Of a stretch of DNA of 64,000 nt, positions 1-8,352 are shown piece by piece. The notes under the pieces were generated by a model. That model was not told the DNA's origin. It worked only from the letters and a program-made list of their open reading frames with translations, and made no database searches. The translations under genes were made by a program, and so were the position numbers. Source of the DNA: Planctomycetota bacterium (GTDB taxonomy: Bacteria > Planctomycetota > Phycisphaerae > Phycisphaerales > UBA1924); contig JAJRPN010000036.1 in NCBI GenBank assembly GCA_024280755.1, positions 124,001 through 188,000 of the forward strand, in the 5' to 3' direction. Within the stretch, counting starts at the first letter, position 1. Every line of letters starts with the position of its first letter.

Positions 1-237
1 GCCCGCGATGAGTCCGGTGATTCCTGGTGTGAGGGTGAAGCCACCGGGGTGGAAGGTTGGGAGTCCGGTGAGTGGGATGATAGTTGTGCCTACGAATGCG
101 CCGATGGCGAGCCCGAAGAGGAAGAAGACGGGCTTGATGACGCGGGCGCCGACGAGCCAGAGGAGAAGCCCGCCCATGAGTGCCATCCCGAGGGGGACGG
201 AGCCGCCTTCGGGGAGGGATTGGGCGAGGAGGAGCAT
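1..237 (-). CDS. Membrane protein, partial (C-terminus beyond window)
   Basis: An open frame on the minus strand runs off the left edge. The visible 79 residues start MLLLAQSLPEGGSVPLGMAL and contain two hydrophobic stretches separated by a short basic loop (GARVIKPV), then a Gly/Pro-rich segment. The pattern of a small N-terminal helix, a basic turn and a Gly-rich second helix resembles DUF4203/TMEM198-like membrane proteins, but this is only a resemblance. An in-frame GTG at 261 is an alternative start, as no clear ribosome binding site marks the ATG at 237. The gene is divergent from pheA. Function is unknown. Confidence 0.55.
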   Translation of the reverse strand, partial: MLLLAQSLPEGGSVPLGMALMGGLLLWLVGARVIKPVFFLFGLAIGAFVGTTIIPLTGLPTFHPGGFTLTPGITGLIAG

Positions 238-411
238 GGATGGTTCGATGGTATTGATCACGATGTATTATTGGGATGCTGGTGCTGGGATTTCGTTGGG
301 TGGGTCGGATTCGGGTCCAGATTTGGATTATCAGAGTACTATCGGACAATCCTTTGCCAAGTGGCCATGTCTGTTGAGCTTTGTGGGTGATTTGGGCGAT
401 ATCCTGCGTGT

Positions 412-1614
412 ATGGCTAAGAAAACCACCAAAAAGAAGACGACCAAGAAAACGGCTAAGAAGACCGGCAAGAAGGCTGCATCTGGCAGCGAGACCGCAGC
501 AGCGTCGAAAGACCTTGCGGTGTTCCGTAAGAAGATCGATCGGCTGGATCAGAAGCTGGTGGACACGCTCAACGAACGGGCGAAGCTGGTGGTTGAGGTT
601 GGGGAGCTGAAGCGTGGCTCGGACACGCCGATCTATGCGCCGCATCGTGAGGCACAGGTATTGCAGAAGGCGATGGATCGCAATGAAGGCCCGTTGCTTG
701 ATCGGACGATCGAGGGGATTTATCGTGAGATGATGTCGGGGAGCTTTGCGCTCGAACGGCCATTGCGTATTGGATTCTTAGGGCCTGCCGGTTCGTACTC
801 GCATCAGGCATCGGTTAAGCAGTTTGGGTCGTCGGTTGATTACGAAGACCTGCAACTGATCGCAGGTGTGTTTACGGAGGTTCGGCGTGGGCATGTGAAC
901 TATGGATTGGTGCCGATCGAGAACTCGATTGGTGGTGGGATTACGGAATCGCTCGATGCGTTGGCGCACAATGCGGGGAGTGTGCATGTGTATGCGGAGG
1001 CGCAGATTGCGATTCGGCATATGTTGTTGACGAACTGCAAGCCTCAGGATGTGAGGCGGATTCATTCGAAGCCTGAGGTGTTTGCGCAGTGTCGAAACTG
1101 GTTGACGACGCAGTATCCCAACGCCGCGTTGATCCCCGATGCCTCGACGAGCCAGGCGGTGAAGACCGCGCTCAAAGAGAACAAGCTGGCGATTGAGATC
1201 GGGGCCGATCCGGGCACGGCGGCGATTGCGTCGGAGCTTGCGGGCGAGTTGTATGGGCTCCCGGTGTTGTTTAGCAATATCGCCGACAACCCGGACAACA
1301 TCACGCGGTTTTACATTATCTCGAAGGAGAAGGCGTTGCCTACGGGTGATGACAAGACTTCGATTATGTTCGCGACCGAGGATAAATCGGGTGCGTTGGT
1401 CGAGGTGCTCCAGGCGTTTCATAGCGAGGGTGTGAACCTAAGCCATATCGACAAGCGGCCTTCGGGAAGAGAGAATTGGAGCTACGCGTTTTATATTGAT
1501 GCGCTCGGGCACCGGGATGACAAGGCGATGAAGCGGGCGATTAAGGGCGCGCGGCTGCACTGTAAGGACTTGCAGGTGCTTGGGTCGTATCCGAGGTCGA
1601 AGCGGATTTTGTGA
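412..1614 (+). CDS. pheA: Bifunctional chorismate mutase / prephenate dehydratase with Lys-rich N-terminal tail
   Basis: This 400-residue protein converts chorismate to prephenate and then to phenylpyruvate in phenylalanine synthesis in the cytosol. Residues 1-25 are an Ala/Lys/Thr tail (AKKTTKKKTTKKTAKK). A chorismate mutase helix bundle follows (about 35-115, LAVFRKKIDRLDQKLVDTLN), then the prephenate dehydratase domain from about 118 (IGFLGPAGSYSHQA, VPIENSIGGGI, DNPDNITRF), then a C-terminal ACT domain (GALVEVLQAF, NLSHIDKRPSGRENWSYAFY), the usual site of phenylalanine feedback. Length without the tail fits the P-protein family. No strong ribosome binding site precedes the ATG; a later start would remove the tail, but no better internal ATG lies before the mutase domain. 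The lysine tail resembles histone H1-like repeats and is not part of the known enzyme. Confidence 0.95.
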   Translation: MAKKTTKKKTTKKTAKKTGKKAASGSETAAASKDLAVFRKKIDRLDQKLVDTLNERAKLVVEVGELKRGSDTPIYAPHREAQVLQKAMDRNEGPLLDRTIEGIYREMMSGSFALERPLRIGFLGPAGSYSHQASVKQFGSSVDYEDLQLIAGVFTEVRRGHVNYGLVPIENSIGGGITESLDALAHNAGSVHVYAEAQIAIRHMLLTNCKPQDVRRIHSKPEVFAQCRNWLTTQYPNAALIPDASTSQAVKTALKENKLAIEIGADPGTAAIASELAGELYGLPVLFSNIADNPDNITRFYIISKEKALPTGDDKTSIMFATEDKSGALVEVLQAFHSEGVNLSHIDKRPSGRENWSYAFYIDALGHRDDKAMKRAIKGARLHCKDLQVLGSYPRSKRIL

Positions 1615-1625
1615 GCCCGGCTCTT

Positions 1626-2117
1626 TCAATCCCACATCCAATACCAAACCTTCGCTGGATCCCACATCGATAGCGCAAACCCGCACGCCAATAAAATTGT
1701 TGCCAAAAGTCCGCTTCGAAGCAATTGTGTCCATGCCTTATGGGTCAACAACGCGATCGCCAGCATCAACCCTGCTACCACTGAAGGAATCGACGCAAAG
1801 GCGAACAGCATCGCTCCAAGGGTAAAAAATCCAATCCCAGGAATACTCGAAGGCCCGAATCCATCTCGCTGAGGCCACTGCCCAAGCGAGATTCGAGCTC
1901 CTATCAACGCCGTGTACGCAAATACATTCGCGATCAAAGGCACCATTGCGACCATGATCAGCCCAATCTCAAGCCGCGCCGCCCGCCGATCCCGACGCCC
2001 CATGGGTCGGGAAGAAGCGAATGTCGTTGGATCACTCGCATCGAACCCTCGTCCACACTCAGGACAACGATTCTCGACGAGCCCAACCAGTTCATATTCG
2101 CATCCTAAGCAGTACAT
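1626..2117 (-). CDS. Zinc-ribbon membrane protein of unknown function
   Basis: The 163-residue protein opens MYCLGCEYELVGLVENRCPE and so has a CxxC...CPxC zinc ribbon in the first 22 residues, followed by a basic linker (GRRDRRAARLE) and about four hydrophobic segments. This layout of N-terminal zinc ribbon and membrane helices is common among uncharacterised planctomycete proteins, and a second protein of this design lies at 13265-13765. The start at 2117 was chosen because the reading frame upstream to 2399 is made of repeat-derived, low-complexity sequence. The gene converges on pheA with an 11-base gap. No function can be assigned; a role in sensing or stabilising a membrane complex would be guesswork. 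Confidence 0.7.
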   Translation of the reverse strand: MYCLGCEYELVGLVENRCPECGRGFDASDPTTFASSRPMGRRDRRAARLEIGLIMVAMVPLIANVFAYTALIGARISLGQWPQRDGFGPSSIPGIGFFTLGAMLFAFASIPSVVAGLMLAIALLTHKAWTQLLRSGLLATILLACGFALSMWDPAKVWYWMWD

Positions 2118-2263
2118 TGCTTTATTATACAGATCGCGGGGTGGTATGTAGGTGACGAAGTCTCCTGCATGTCTTTTCTTTTTTGAATGTGAATACGACA
2201 TGCAGGAGCCGGGGACGGCACCGGCATGGCACCCGGATGAGATTAAGAAGAGATTGATTTTTT

Positions 2264-2500
2264 GTCGCCTCCCCCGGGCTTCCGGGGGAGGTGTCCCGTA
2301 GGGACGGAGGGGGTCTTTTCTTGAAGAAGGCAATGGGCAATAGGGAGTAGGCAATGGGGAAGAAAAGCAAGACCCCCTCCGTCTCATTTTGTTCGACACC
2401 TCCCCCGCAGGCGCGGGGGAGGCGGTAAGAGAAGAGGGAGAAGACCCCCTCCGTCATGCTGCGCATGCCACCTCCCCCGTCAGGACGGGGGAGGGACAAG
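2264..2500. repeat. Composite palindromic repeat element (copy 1)
   Basis: A hairpin at 2268-2291 (CCTCCCCCGG, loop, CCGGGGGAGG) is followed by the core GGAGGGGGTCTT, a loop rich in GGCAATGG-type repeats, the inverted core AAGACCCCCTCC and a second hairpin (CCTCCCCCGCAGGCGCGGGGGAGG region). A further half unit (core at 2441-2454, hairpin CCTCCCCCGTC/GACGGGGGAGG at about 2471-2494) follows directly. The loop sequence recurs in inverted orientation in the element at 28459-28697. The element sits between the zinc-ribbon gene and pdxA and fills most of that 445-base gap. Confidence 0.85.
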
Positions 2501-2562
2501 AGTTGGGGGGAGGGGATAAGAGTGGTGGCACCCGGGGGCGGAGTTGGTGCGTATTATTGGGT

Positions 2563-3621
2563 ATGAGTGAGAAGCCGACGATATCGATATCTATGGGGGA
2601 CCCGGCCGGGATTGGGGCGGAGGTGCTTATTCGTGCGCTCAGTGACAAGGCGCGAAAGTCGCAGGCGCGGTACATGATTCATGGTTCGTCGCATGCAATG
2701 CATTTGGCGGCGGATGCGGTGGGGATTGAGCCGTTCTGGTGGCGGGTGGATGCGCGATCGGCGATCGCGGCGACGGCTGATCTGCATGATGTGGTGTTGC
2801 TCGATTCTGATCCGCAGCTCCATGATGAGGGGATTGATATTCGGTTCCCTGCGATGGCCAACAAGCTCAACGGGCGGTTGAGCTTTGGATGGGTCGAGCG
2901 GGCGATTGCTGATACGAGGCGCGATGCGGATGATCCGTTGTATGCTGATGCGATTGTGACGGGGCCGATCAATAAGCAGGCTTGGGCGATGGCGGGCAAG
3001 AAGCGGTATGCCGGGCACACCGAGTTGTTGGCGCAGAGGCTTAACGCGAAGTATCACGCGATGATGTTTGTGGGCGACAAGCTTCGGGTGGTGCTGACGA
3101 CGGTGCATATTCCGCTCAATGAGATCAAGGACAAGCTGACGATCGGGGCGGTGCATACGGCGATTGATCTTGGGCATCAGGCGTGTTTGCAGCTTGGGTA
3201 TGCGCGACCCAAGATCGCGGTGTGTGGGTTGAATCCACATGCGGGCGAGGATGGTTTGATGGGTGATGAGGAGGGGCGGATCATTTCGCCTGCGATTGAT
3301 CACGCGGTGAACTCTGGGATTTTGGCGTATGGCCCGTGCCCTGCGGACACGATTTTTAATGCAGCCGTCGCGGGGAAGTATGATCTGGTGGTGGCGATGT
3401 ATCACGATCAGGGATTGATCCCGGTGAAGTTGTTAGAGCGGGACTTGGCGGTGAATGTGACGCTGGGGTTGCCAACGGTGCGGACGAGTCCGGATCATGG
3501 GACGGCGTTTGATATCGTTGGCAAGGGGATTGCTGATCCTGGGTCGATGAGCAATGCGATTGATCTGGCGGTAAAGATGGTGAGGGCTGGGGATGAAACA
3601 GCATCGCTTGAAACCGAATGA
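2563..3621 (+). CDS. pdxA: 4-hydroxythreonine-4-phosphate dehydrogenase
   Basis: PdxA oxidises 4-phosphohydroxy-L-threonine in the DXP-dependent route to pyridoxal 5'-phosphate, as a metal-dependent cytosolic dimer. The 352-residue product starts MSEKPTISISMGDPAGIGAE and shows the family landmarks TGPINKQAW, YAGHTELLAQRL, GLNPHAGEDGLMG, MYHDQGLIPVKLL and PTVRTSPDHGTAFDI; the conserved histidines in these motifs bind the divalent metal. The frame is open further upstream, but that part is translated repeat sequence, so the ATG at 2563 is preferred. Length is as expected for the family (about 330). The gene following it starts 18 bases downstream, so the two may be co-transcribed. Confidence 0.95.
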   Translation: MSEKPTISISMGDPAGIGAEVLIRALSDKARKSQARYMIHGSSHAMHLAADAVGIEPFWWRVDARSAIAATADLHDVVLLDSDPQLHDEGIDIRFPAMANKLNGRLSFGWVERAIADTRRDADDPLYADAIVTGPINKQAWAMAGKKRYAGHTELLAQRLNAKYHAMMFVGDKLRVVLTTVHIPLNEIKDKLTIGAVHTAIDLGHQACLQLGYARPKIAVCGLNPHAGEDGLMGDEEGRIISPAIDHAVNSGILAYGPCPADTIFNAAVAGKYDLVVAMYHDQGLIPVKLLERDLAVNVTLGLPTVRTSPDHGTAFDIVGKGIADPGSMSNAIDLAVKMVRAGDETASLETE

Positions 3622-3638
3622 TTGTTTGAGGGGGCTGT

Positions 3639-5123
3639 ATGAATAAGTTATCGAACAGTATGTGGATAGGGATCGGGGCAGCTGGCGGTATGCTTGCGAT
3701 GGGTCTTGTTGTGGTGTTGGTGTCGCAGAAGCTGGGGCAAAGGCATTCTGGTTTGGATCGGTGGGTGAGTCCGGTTGAGGCGCACAACACGGCGATCGAA
3801 GCGGTAGCGATGGAAGATCGGGCGTATCCGATTCTGGCGAAGTTCATGGCTTTGGATTCGGTGGGGGATCGGCCAGTTGATAACTTAGATGCGTTGCCTG
3901 GTGAAGAGGGGTGGGATGAGGTTGCTGCATGGATTGATGATCCACGCACGCAGGAGTCTATTGAGTTGTTGGCGCGGGCATCGGGGTGTTCGATTTTGGG
4001 TATGCCGATGCTTGATTATGAGGATTCGATTTGGGTTGATGCGATGGCAGAGGTTGGGATTGAGCTTGATGAGCCGACGGCTGATGCGGATGCGCCGGCG
4101 TGTTTGATGTTGAATGTGCGCTTGCCGATGTGCGGGGTGATTACTCGGGCGGGGTGGATTCTCAAGGCCGATGCTTTGACAGCGATCGAGGCGGGTGATG
4201 GGGAACGGTTTGTGCGCGATATGCAAGTTTGGTCGAGGCTGGCGTTGATGGCGGATGAACCCAAAGTGATGATCGGGCAACTGGTGGGGGTGGCTCTGTT
4301 GAGCACGATCAATCGGTTGATCGGCGAGGTGCTGATCGAGCATCCTGAGTTGATTGATGAAGGGGTGGGGGCTCGGTTGGAGGGGGTCTATCAGTTAGTG
4401 ATGGAGGCTGATGTATTTTCGATGAATCTTGATCTTGAGTATGCGACGCTCGAAGATGTTCTTCGGCGGATGGTGGATGACTATGGGATTTATTGGGCGC
4501 AGCAGACGGTCGATTTTTTGCCTTTGATTGCTGATGAGGATGGGGTGTTACCTGAGCCGAGCACGGCTTTGCTTGAAGATATTGATGCGGATTTGATCGC
4601 GGGGTATATCCATTATAAGGCGATCGGGCAGGCGTGGGTGGATGCGGTGGCGATGCCTTGGCGGGTGGTTGAGGTGTTGGTTGATGAGGACGATTGGGGC
4701 GATGGGATCAACTCGCCTCAGGGTGAGATCGGGAAGCTGATGTACCCGATTTTGACTCTCGGGGATGAGCAACTTGATAGTGCGGTGAGCATGCTTCGTA
4801 CGAGTCATCAAGAGATGATTGGTGTGCGGGTGGCGTTGGCGGGGCATCGGCATTGGTTGCGGCATGGAGATCCGGCGATGGGGTTGTCGGATATTGATGA
4901 TGACTTGATGGGGTTTGACCCGGTGGATGGGTTTACGGGCGGGCCTGTGCAGTATCGATGGAGCGAGGGGCGGATGTTGGTGTATGCGGTTGGGGCCGAC
5001 GGGGATGATGATGGGGGCGTTGAGGTTGTTCGCCCTGAGGGTGTTGATGGGTTTTTGATTTCGGATGAGTATCTGCGTGCAGGTTGGGATGGGGATATGG
5101 TGTTGTTCCCGAATGCGGATTGA
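3639..5123 (+). CDS. Membrane-anchored protein of unknown function
   Basis: The 494-residue product has an uncleaved-looking N-terminal helix (residues about 8-28, WIGIGAAGGMLAMGLVVVLV) and then a long, acidic, helix-rich extracytoplasmic region with no cysteine pattern or catalytic motif that I recognise. The C-terminal part has an Asp/Gly-rich stretch (GADGDDDGGVEVVRP) and ends in a strand-like segment. Such proteins, with a single N-terminal anchor and a large acidic body, are frequent orphans in planctomycetes. It starts 18 bases after pdxA with a GGAGG-like site (gagggggctgt), which suggests translation from the same message; the biochemical link is unclear. Confidence 0.7.
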   Translation: MNKLSNSMWIGIGAAGGMLAMGLVVVLVSQKLGQRHSGLDRWVSPVEAHNTAIEAVAMEDRAYPILAKFMALDSVGDRPVDNLDALPGEEGWDEVAAWIDDPRTQESIELLARASGCSILGMPMLDYEDSIWVDAMAEVGIELDEPTADADAPACLMLNVRLPMCGVITRAGWILKADALTAIEAGDGERFVRDMQVWSRLALMADEPKVMIGQLVGVALLSTINRLIGEVLIEHPELIDEGVGARLEGVYQLVMEADVFSMNLDLEYATLEDVLRRMVDDYGIYWAQQTVDFLPLIADEDGVLPEPSTALLEDIDADLIAGYIHYKAIGQAWVDAVAMPWRVVEVLVDEDDWGDGINSPQGEIGKLMYPILTLGDEQLDSAVSMLRTSHQEMIGVRVALAGHRHWLRHGDPAMGLSDIDDDLMGFDPVDGFTGGPVQYRWSEGRMLVYAVGADGDDDGGVEVVRPEGVDGFLISDEYLRAGWDGDMVLFPNAD

Positions 5124-5162
5124 GTGATAGGCAGTTCGTTTATTGTTTTTAGGTGAATCTGA

Positions 5163-5191
5163 TTGACAGGCTGATCGAAGTGTGCAAGACT
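5163..5191 (+). promoter_or_regulatory. Possible sigma-70-type promoter before the MATE gene
   Basis: A perfect TTGACA lies at 5163-5168. After 17 bases comes AAGACT (5186-5191), a poor match to TATAAT; a GACTAT two bases later is an alternative with a 19-base spacer. It lies about 130 bases before the chosen start of the MATE gene. The -35 match is good, the -10 weak. Confidence 0.35.
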
Positions 5192-5322
5192 ATGGGCACT
5201 ATGAAGAATCAGCACTGACATCTTGTCCAATCATTTTTCTACGAAAATGAACAGTAGCCGCAGCTATGCAGGCTTCTCGTCGGTATTCCGACTCAGCAGA
5301 TTCATTCACACAGGTACAAGTT

Positions 5323-6990
5323 ATGACAGATACGCACAAGCCTGAAGGGGCTGATGGCCGCGATGATCGTGTAGATCAGGTCGCAGATAAGGCTCTCGAA
5401 CAGAAAATAGATATCGTTCCCATCGATTTGATCGACAAGAATTCTGGTGCGCTCAAAGAGATGATGGTGATCGCGATTCCGTCGGTGGCGACGATGACTT
5501 CGTATACGATTATGGCGTTTGTTGACAAGTTTATGGTGAAGGATATTGGTGAGGAGCCGGTGTATATCGCGGCGCAGTCCAACGGCTCGATGTTCGTTTG
5601 GATGTTGATGGCGTACATCCTCGGGATGAACGGGGTGATCAACTCGTTCGTGTCGCAGAACCTCGGGGCCAAGACCCCTGAGCGCGGGGCGGCGTATGCG
5701 TGGAACGGGCTTTGGGTCGGGCTGATGTACTTTGTGCTTTTGATGCTGCCGTTCTATTGGGTGATGCCCGGGCTGTTCTCGCTCGATGGCATGTTTGGCA
5801 AAGACCCGCAGATGGCGGCGTTGAGTACGGATTATGCACGAATCGTGCTATTGGGCGGGGTGTTTGTGATTGGTGCGCGATCGCTGCACCATTATTTTTA
5901 TGGCATGCATCGGGCGAGTGTGGTGTTGGTGTCGGCGATTGTCGGGAACCTGACCAATGTGTTTGTGAACTTGCTTTTGATGTTTGGCAGCGAGGGGATG
6001 CCGGTGCCTGATTCGTGGCTGGGGAGCTATGTGATTGGGCCGATTTCTGAGCCGATCGCATTGCTTGCGGGTTCGATGGGGATCGAAGCGATGGGGATTA
6101 AAGGGGCGGCGATCGGCACGGTGCTTGGGAGTGCTGCCGAGTTTGTGATCCCGATGATCTTGTTTATGAGCCCACGGTATGCTCGGCTCTTTGGCACGCG
6201 CAAGGCGTGGAAGGCGAGTTATAAATGTATCAAGGATCTGTTTAAGGTCGGGATTGCGCCGGGGTTGATGTTTCTTAATGAGATGGTGTGCTGGACGATT
6301 TTGATGGTGTGGCTTGTGCCTCGCGGGGGCGAAGCGGTGGGGGATGATCCGGTGTTGCATAACACGGTGGGGTGGATCGCGCTGCAATATATGCACTTGA
6401 GCTTTATGCCTGCGGTGGGGATTTCGATTGCGGCGCAGGCGATGGTGGGTAAGGCGATGGGGATGAAGCGCCCGGATATCGCGGTGGCCAGAACTATGCT
6501 GGCGATGAAGATCACGGTTGGGTATATGGGTTTGTGTGCGTTGTGCTTTGTGTTGTTCCGTGAGCAGTTGATTGAAGTTTTTATCAATGAAGGCACGCCT
6601 GCGGATGAACGGGCGAGGCTCATCGAGATTGGTGTGGTCATCATGATCGCGGCAGCGGTGTTTCAGGTGTTTGATGCGGTGGCGATTACGCTTGCTGGTG
6701 CGCTGCGTGGCGCGGGTGATACGGTGTGGCCGGGCGTTGCGACGATTATTTTGTCTTGGACCTGTATTCCTGGGGTTGGGTGGTTGTTGATCAAGACGAT
6801 GCCACAGTTGGGGTCTATTGGGCCTTGGATCGGGGCGTCTTTGTACATCATCTTGCTGGGAATTTCGCTCGGTTGGCGTTTTCAGAGCGGGAAGTGGAAG
6901 ACGATGTCGCTTGTTGGTGAGGGATCGGAATCGGTGGATCTTGATCCATTTGACGATGTGATGCCCGATCCGACGATCGGGGTGCCTTGA
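5323..6990 (+). CDS. MATE-family multidrug/toxin exporter
   Basis: The 555-residue protein is a polytopic inner-membrane protein with about 12 hydrophobic segments in two halves, typical of MATE antiporters that expel cationic or aromatic compounds using Na+ or H+ gradients. Recognisable family features are the opening helix (IAIPSVATMTSYTIMAFVDK), NGVINSFVSQNLGAK, the repeated GGAxGGT-like GAAIGTVLG and the C-terminal QVFDAVAITLAGALRGAGDT, which corresponds to the conserved Q-x5-R-G-x-G-x-T region. A cytoplasmic tail of about 60 N-terminal residues is longer than usual. The ATG at 5323 follows a weak AGG site; an in-frame ATG at 5266 would add 19 residues. The substrate cannot be read from the sequence. 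Confidence 0.9.
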   Translation: MTDTHKPEGADGRDDRVDQVADKALEQKIDIVPIDLIDKNSGALKEMMVIAIPSVATMTSYTIMAFVDKFMVKDIGEEPVYIAAQSNGSMFVWMLMAYILGMNGVINSFVSQNLGAKTPERGAAYAWNGLWVGLMYFVLLMLPFYWVMPGLFSLDGMFGKDPQMAALSTDYARIVLLGGVFVIGARSLHHYFYGMHRASVVLVSAIVGNLTNVFVNLLLMFGSEGMPVPDSWLGSYVIGPISEPIALLAGSMGIEAMGIKGAAIGTVLGSAAEFVIPMILFMSPRYARLFGTRKAWKASYKCIKDLFKVGIAPGLMFLNEMVCWTILMVWLVPRGGEAVGDDPVLHNTVGWIALQYMHLSFMPAVGISIAAQAMVGKAMGMKRPDIAVARTMLAMKITVGYMGLCALCFVLFREQLIEVFINEGTPADERARLIEIGVVIMIAAAVFQVFDAVAITLAGALRGAGDTVWPGVATIILSWTCIPGVGWLLIKTMPQLGSIGPWIGASLYIILLGISLGWRFQSGKWKTMSLVGEGSESVDLDPFDDVMPDPTIGVP

Positions 6991-7049
6991 TTTTGCTAAA
7001 TCGAGTGAGAATCGTGATTTGAGAGGCGTTTGGCTCGTGCAGATTGGTG

Positions 7050-7078
7050 TTGAGGAATGGGGATGAGCGGGCTATAAT
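7050..7078 (+). promoter_or_regulatory. Strong sigma-70-type promoter
   Basis: TTGAGG at 7050-7055, a 17-base spacer and a perfect TATAAT at 7073-7078. It lies 94 bases before the ATG of the TPR/alpha-CTD gene, whose start has an AGGAG site at 7160-7164 seven bases away. This is the best promoter match seen in the window. Confidence 0.75.
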
Positions 7079-7171
7079 CATTTTCGCTCATGTTTTCGCT
7101 CGGAGGCACCTGGATGGGCCGGGGCTTGGGCACCAATAGATAGATTCGTAGAACAGATCAGGAGATCTTTT

Positions 7172-8113
7172 ATGACGACCGATCCCATGGATATGGTGGT
7201 TGGTGCTTCGGGCACCGCTTCAGTGGATTCATCAGCAGCAACGGCTTTGCTTTCGAGCGCAGCCGAGGTGCTTGCCAATGGCGATCGCGATGGCGCGATT
7301 GATGCCTATCGCAACGCATTCGCAGCCGATCCGACCAATGTTGAAGCTGGTTTCCAGCTTGCATACTTGCTCGATTTAGGTGGCGAAGAAGATGAAGCGC
7401 TCTCGCTCTATGAACGAGTGTGCGAGACTTCGCCCGCGCCGATTAACGCATTGATGAACCTGGCGGTTCTGTATGAGGACATGGGTGACTATGTTCGCGC
7501 TGAGCGTTGCTTGCGTCAGATTCTTGATACCAACCCGAATCATGGACGGGCTCGCTTGTTCATGAAGGATGTGATTGCATCCAAGGGGATGGTTGTTGAA
7601 GAAGAGAACGAACGCGATGTGCTCAAGCGTCGTGCGTTGCTCGATACGCCTGTGACGGACTTTGAGTTGACTGTGCGTGCTCGTACTTGCCTTAAGAAGA
7701 TGAACATTCGTTCTTTGGGCGATCTGATCCGTATTAATGAAGCGGAGTTGATGAGCTACAAGAACTTTGGTGAGTCATCACTCGAAGAGATCAAGATCAT
7801 GCTCGAAGCGAAGAATCTTCGTTTGGGTCAGGGTCGTGAGGATGCGCATCGTGTTGCTCGGCGCCAGATTCTTGAGAAGCTCAAGGGTACTGGCAAGGAA
7901 GGGCTTCTTGGCAAGCCTGTTTCGGAGTTGCAGCTTTCTGTTCGTGCTCGCAAGGCGCTCCAGATGCTCAATATCCAGTCGATCGGTGATCTGTGTTCAC
8001 ACACCGAAGCCGAGTTGATGGGTGTGAAGAACTTCGGGACGACTTCGCTTGTTGAGATCGGCGAGAAGCTGACCAACTGTGGATTGACGCTTCGGATTCT
8101 CGACGACGAGTAA
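7172..8113 (+). CDS. TPR protein with two RNA polymerase alpha C-terminal domains
   Basis: The 313-residue protein has TPR-like helix pairs at about 25-130 (GDRDGAIDAYRNAFAADPTN, NLAVLYEDMGDYVRAERCLR), a charged linker, and two tandem domains that match the helix-hairpin-helix alpha-CTD of RpoA (about 158-220 and 247-310). In each, the Arg equivalent to E. coli R265 is kept (FELTVRARTCL, R169; LQLSVRARKAL, R258), as are the Gly and Ser of the KNFG-x-x-S hairpin, while the equivalents of N268 and K298 are changed. It has no core polymerase parts. By family logic it could bind AT-rich promoter DNA or transcription factors and bring in a partner through the TPRs; this is inference. It is a single-gene unit with a strong promoter and its own terminator, suggesting high expression. 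Similar fusions are, to my knowledge, planctomycete-restricted and uncharacterised. Confidence 0.85.
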   Translation: MTTDPMDMVVGASGTASVDSSAATALLSSAAEVLANGDRDGAIDAYRNAFAADPTNVEAGFQLAYLLDLGGEEDEALSLYERVCETSPAPINALMNLAVLYEDMGDYVRAERCLRQILDTNPNHGRARLFMKDVIASKGMVVEEENERDVLKRRALLDTPVTDFELTVRARTCLKKMNIRSLGDLIRINEAELMSYKNFGESSLEEIKIMLEAKNLRLGQGREDAHRVARRQILEKLKGTGKEGLLGKPVSELQLSVRARKALQMLNIQSIGDLCSHTEAELMGVKNFGTTSLVEIGEKLTNCGLTLRILDDE

Positions 8114-8138
8114 GAGTTAGTAATCATAAGTATCAAAG

Positions 8139-8164
8139 GACTCGGAGATTTCCGGGTCTTTTTT
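8139..8164 (+). terminator. Rho-independent terminator of the TPR/alpha-CTD gene
   Basis: An eight-pair stem (GACTCGGA / TCCGGGTC, one G-T pair) with loop GATT is followed by a run of six T. It begins 26 bases after the stop codon. Confidence 0.9.
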
Positions 8165-8185
8165 ATGCGCTGGTGGAACTGGTTT

Positions 8186-8278
8186 CCAGGTTGTGTCTGA
8201 CGGCTCGTTTCCCAATTCTTTGTCCCTCCCCCGTCAGGACGGGGGAGGGACAATAAAGAGCCGTCAGACACGGGCTAG
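8186..8278. repeat. Minimal MITE-like palindromic element (copy 2)
   Basis: The outer arms share TGTCTGACGGCTC (left, to 8206) with its inverse GAGCCGTCAGACA (right, from 8258), giving 17 of 21 matching bases, and the right end closes with CTAG. Inside is a perfect 16-pair hairpin at 8220-8253 (TTGTCCCTCCCCCGTC, loop AG). The same outer arms bound the longer element at 28459-28697, so this looks like an internally deleted member of one family. Confidence 0.85.
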
Positions 8279-8352
8279 TCGATTTTTTGTCGTTTGAAAA
8301 AACGGGCTGGAAGCCCGTTCCACCGAAGAAGCCTGTTCTGTCGAAGAGGTTG

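Noticed and set aside
2118-2388. N-terminal extension of the zinc-ribbon protein up to 2399
   Set aside because: The extension consists of translated repeat element, with no conserved residues; the zinc ribbon starts at the ATG at 2117.
8220-8253. Strong hairpin read as a terminator of the BFD-like gene
   Set aside because: It lacks a T-run on either side, is inside a larger inverted repeat with TGTCTGACGGCTC arms, and the same hairpin sequence recurs at other loci, so a repeat element explains it better.
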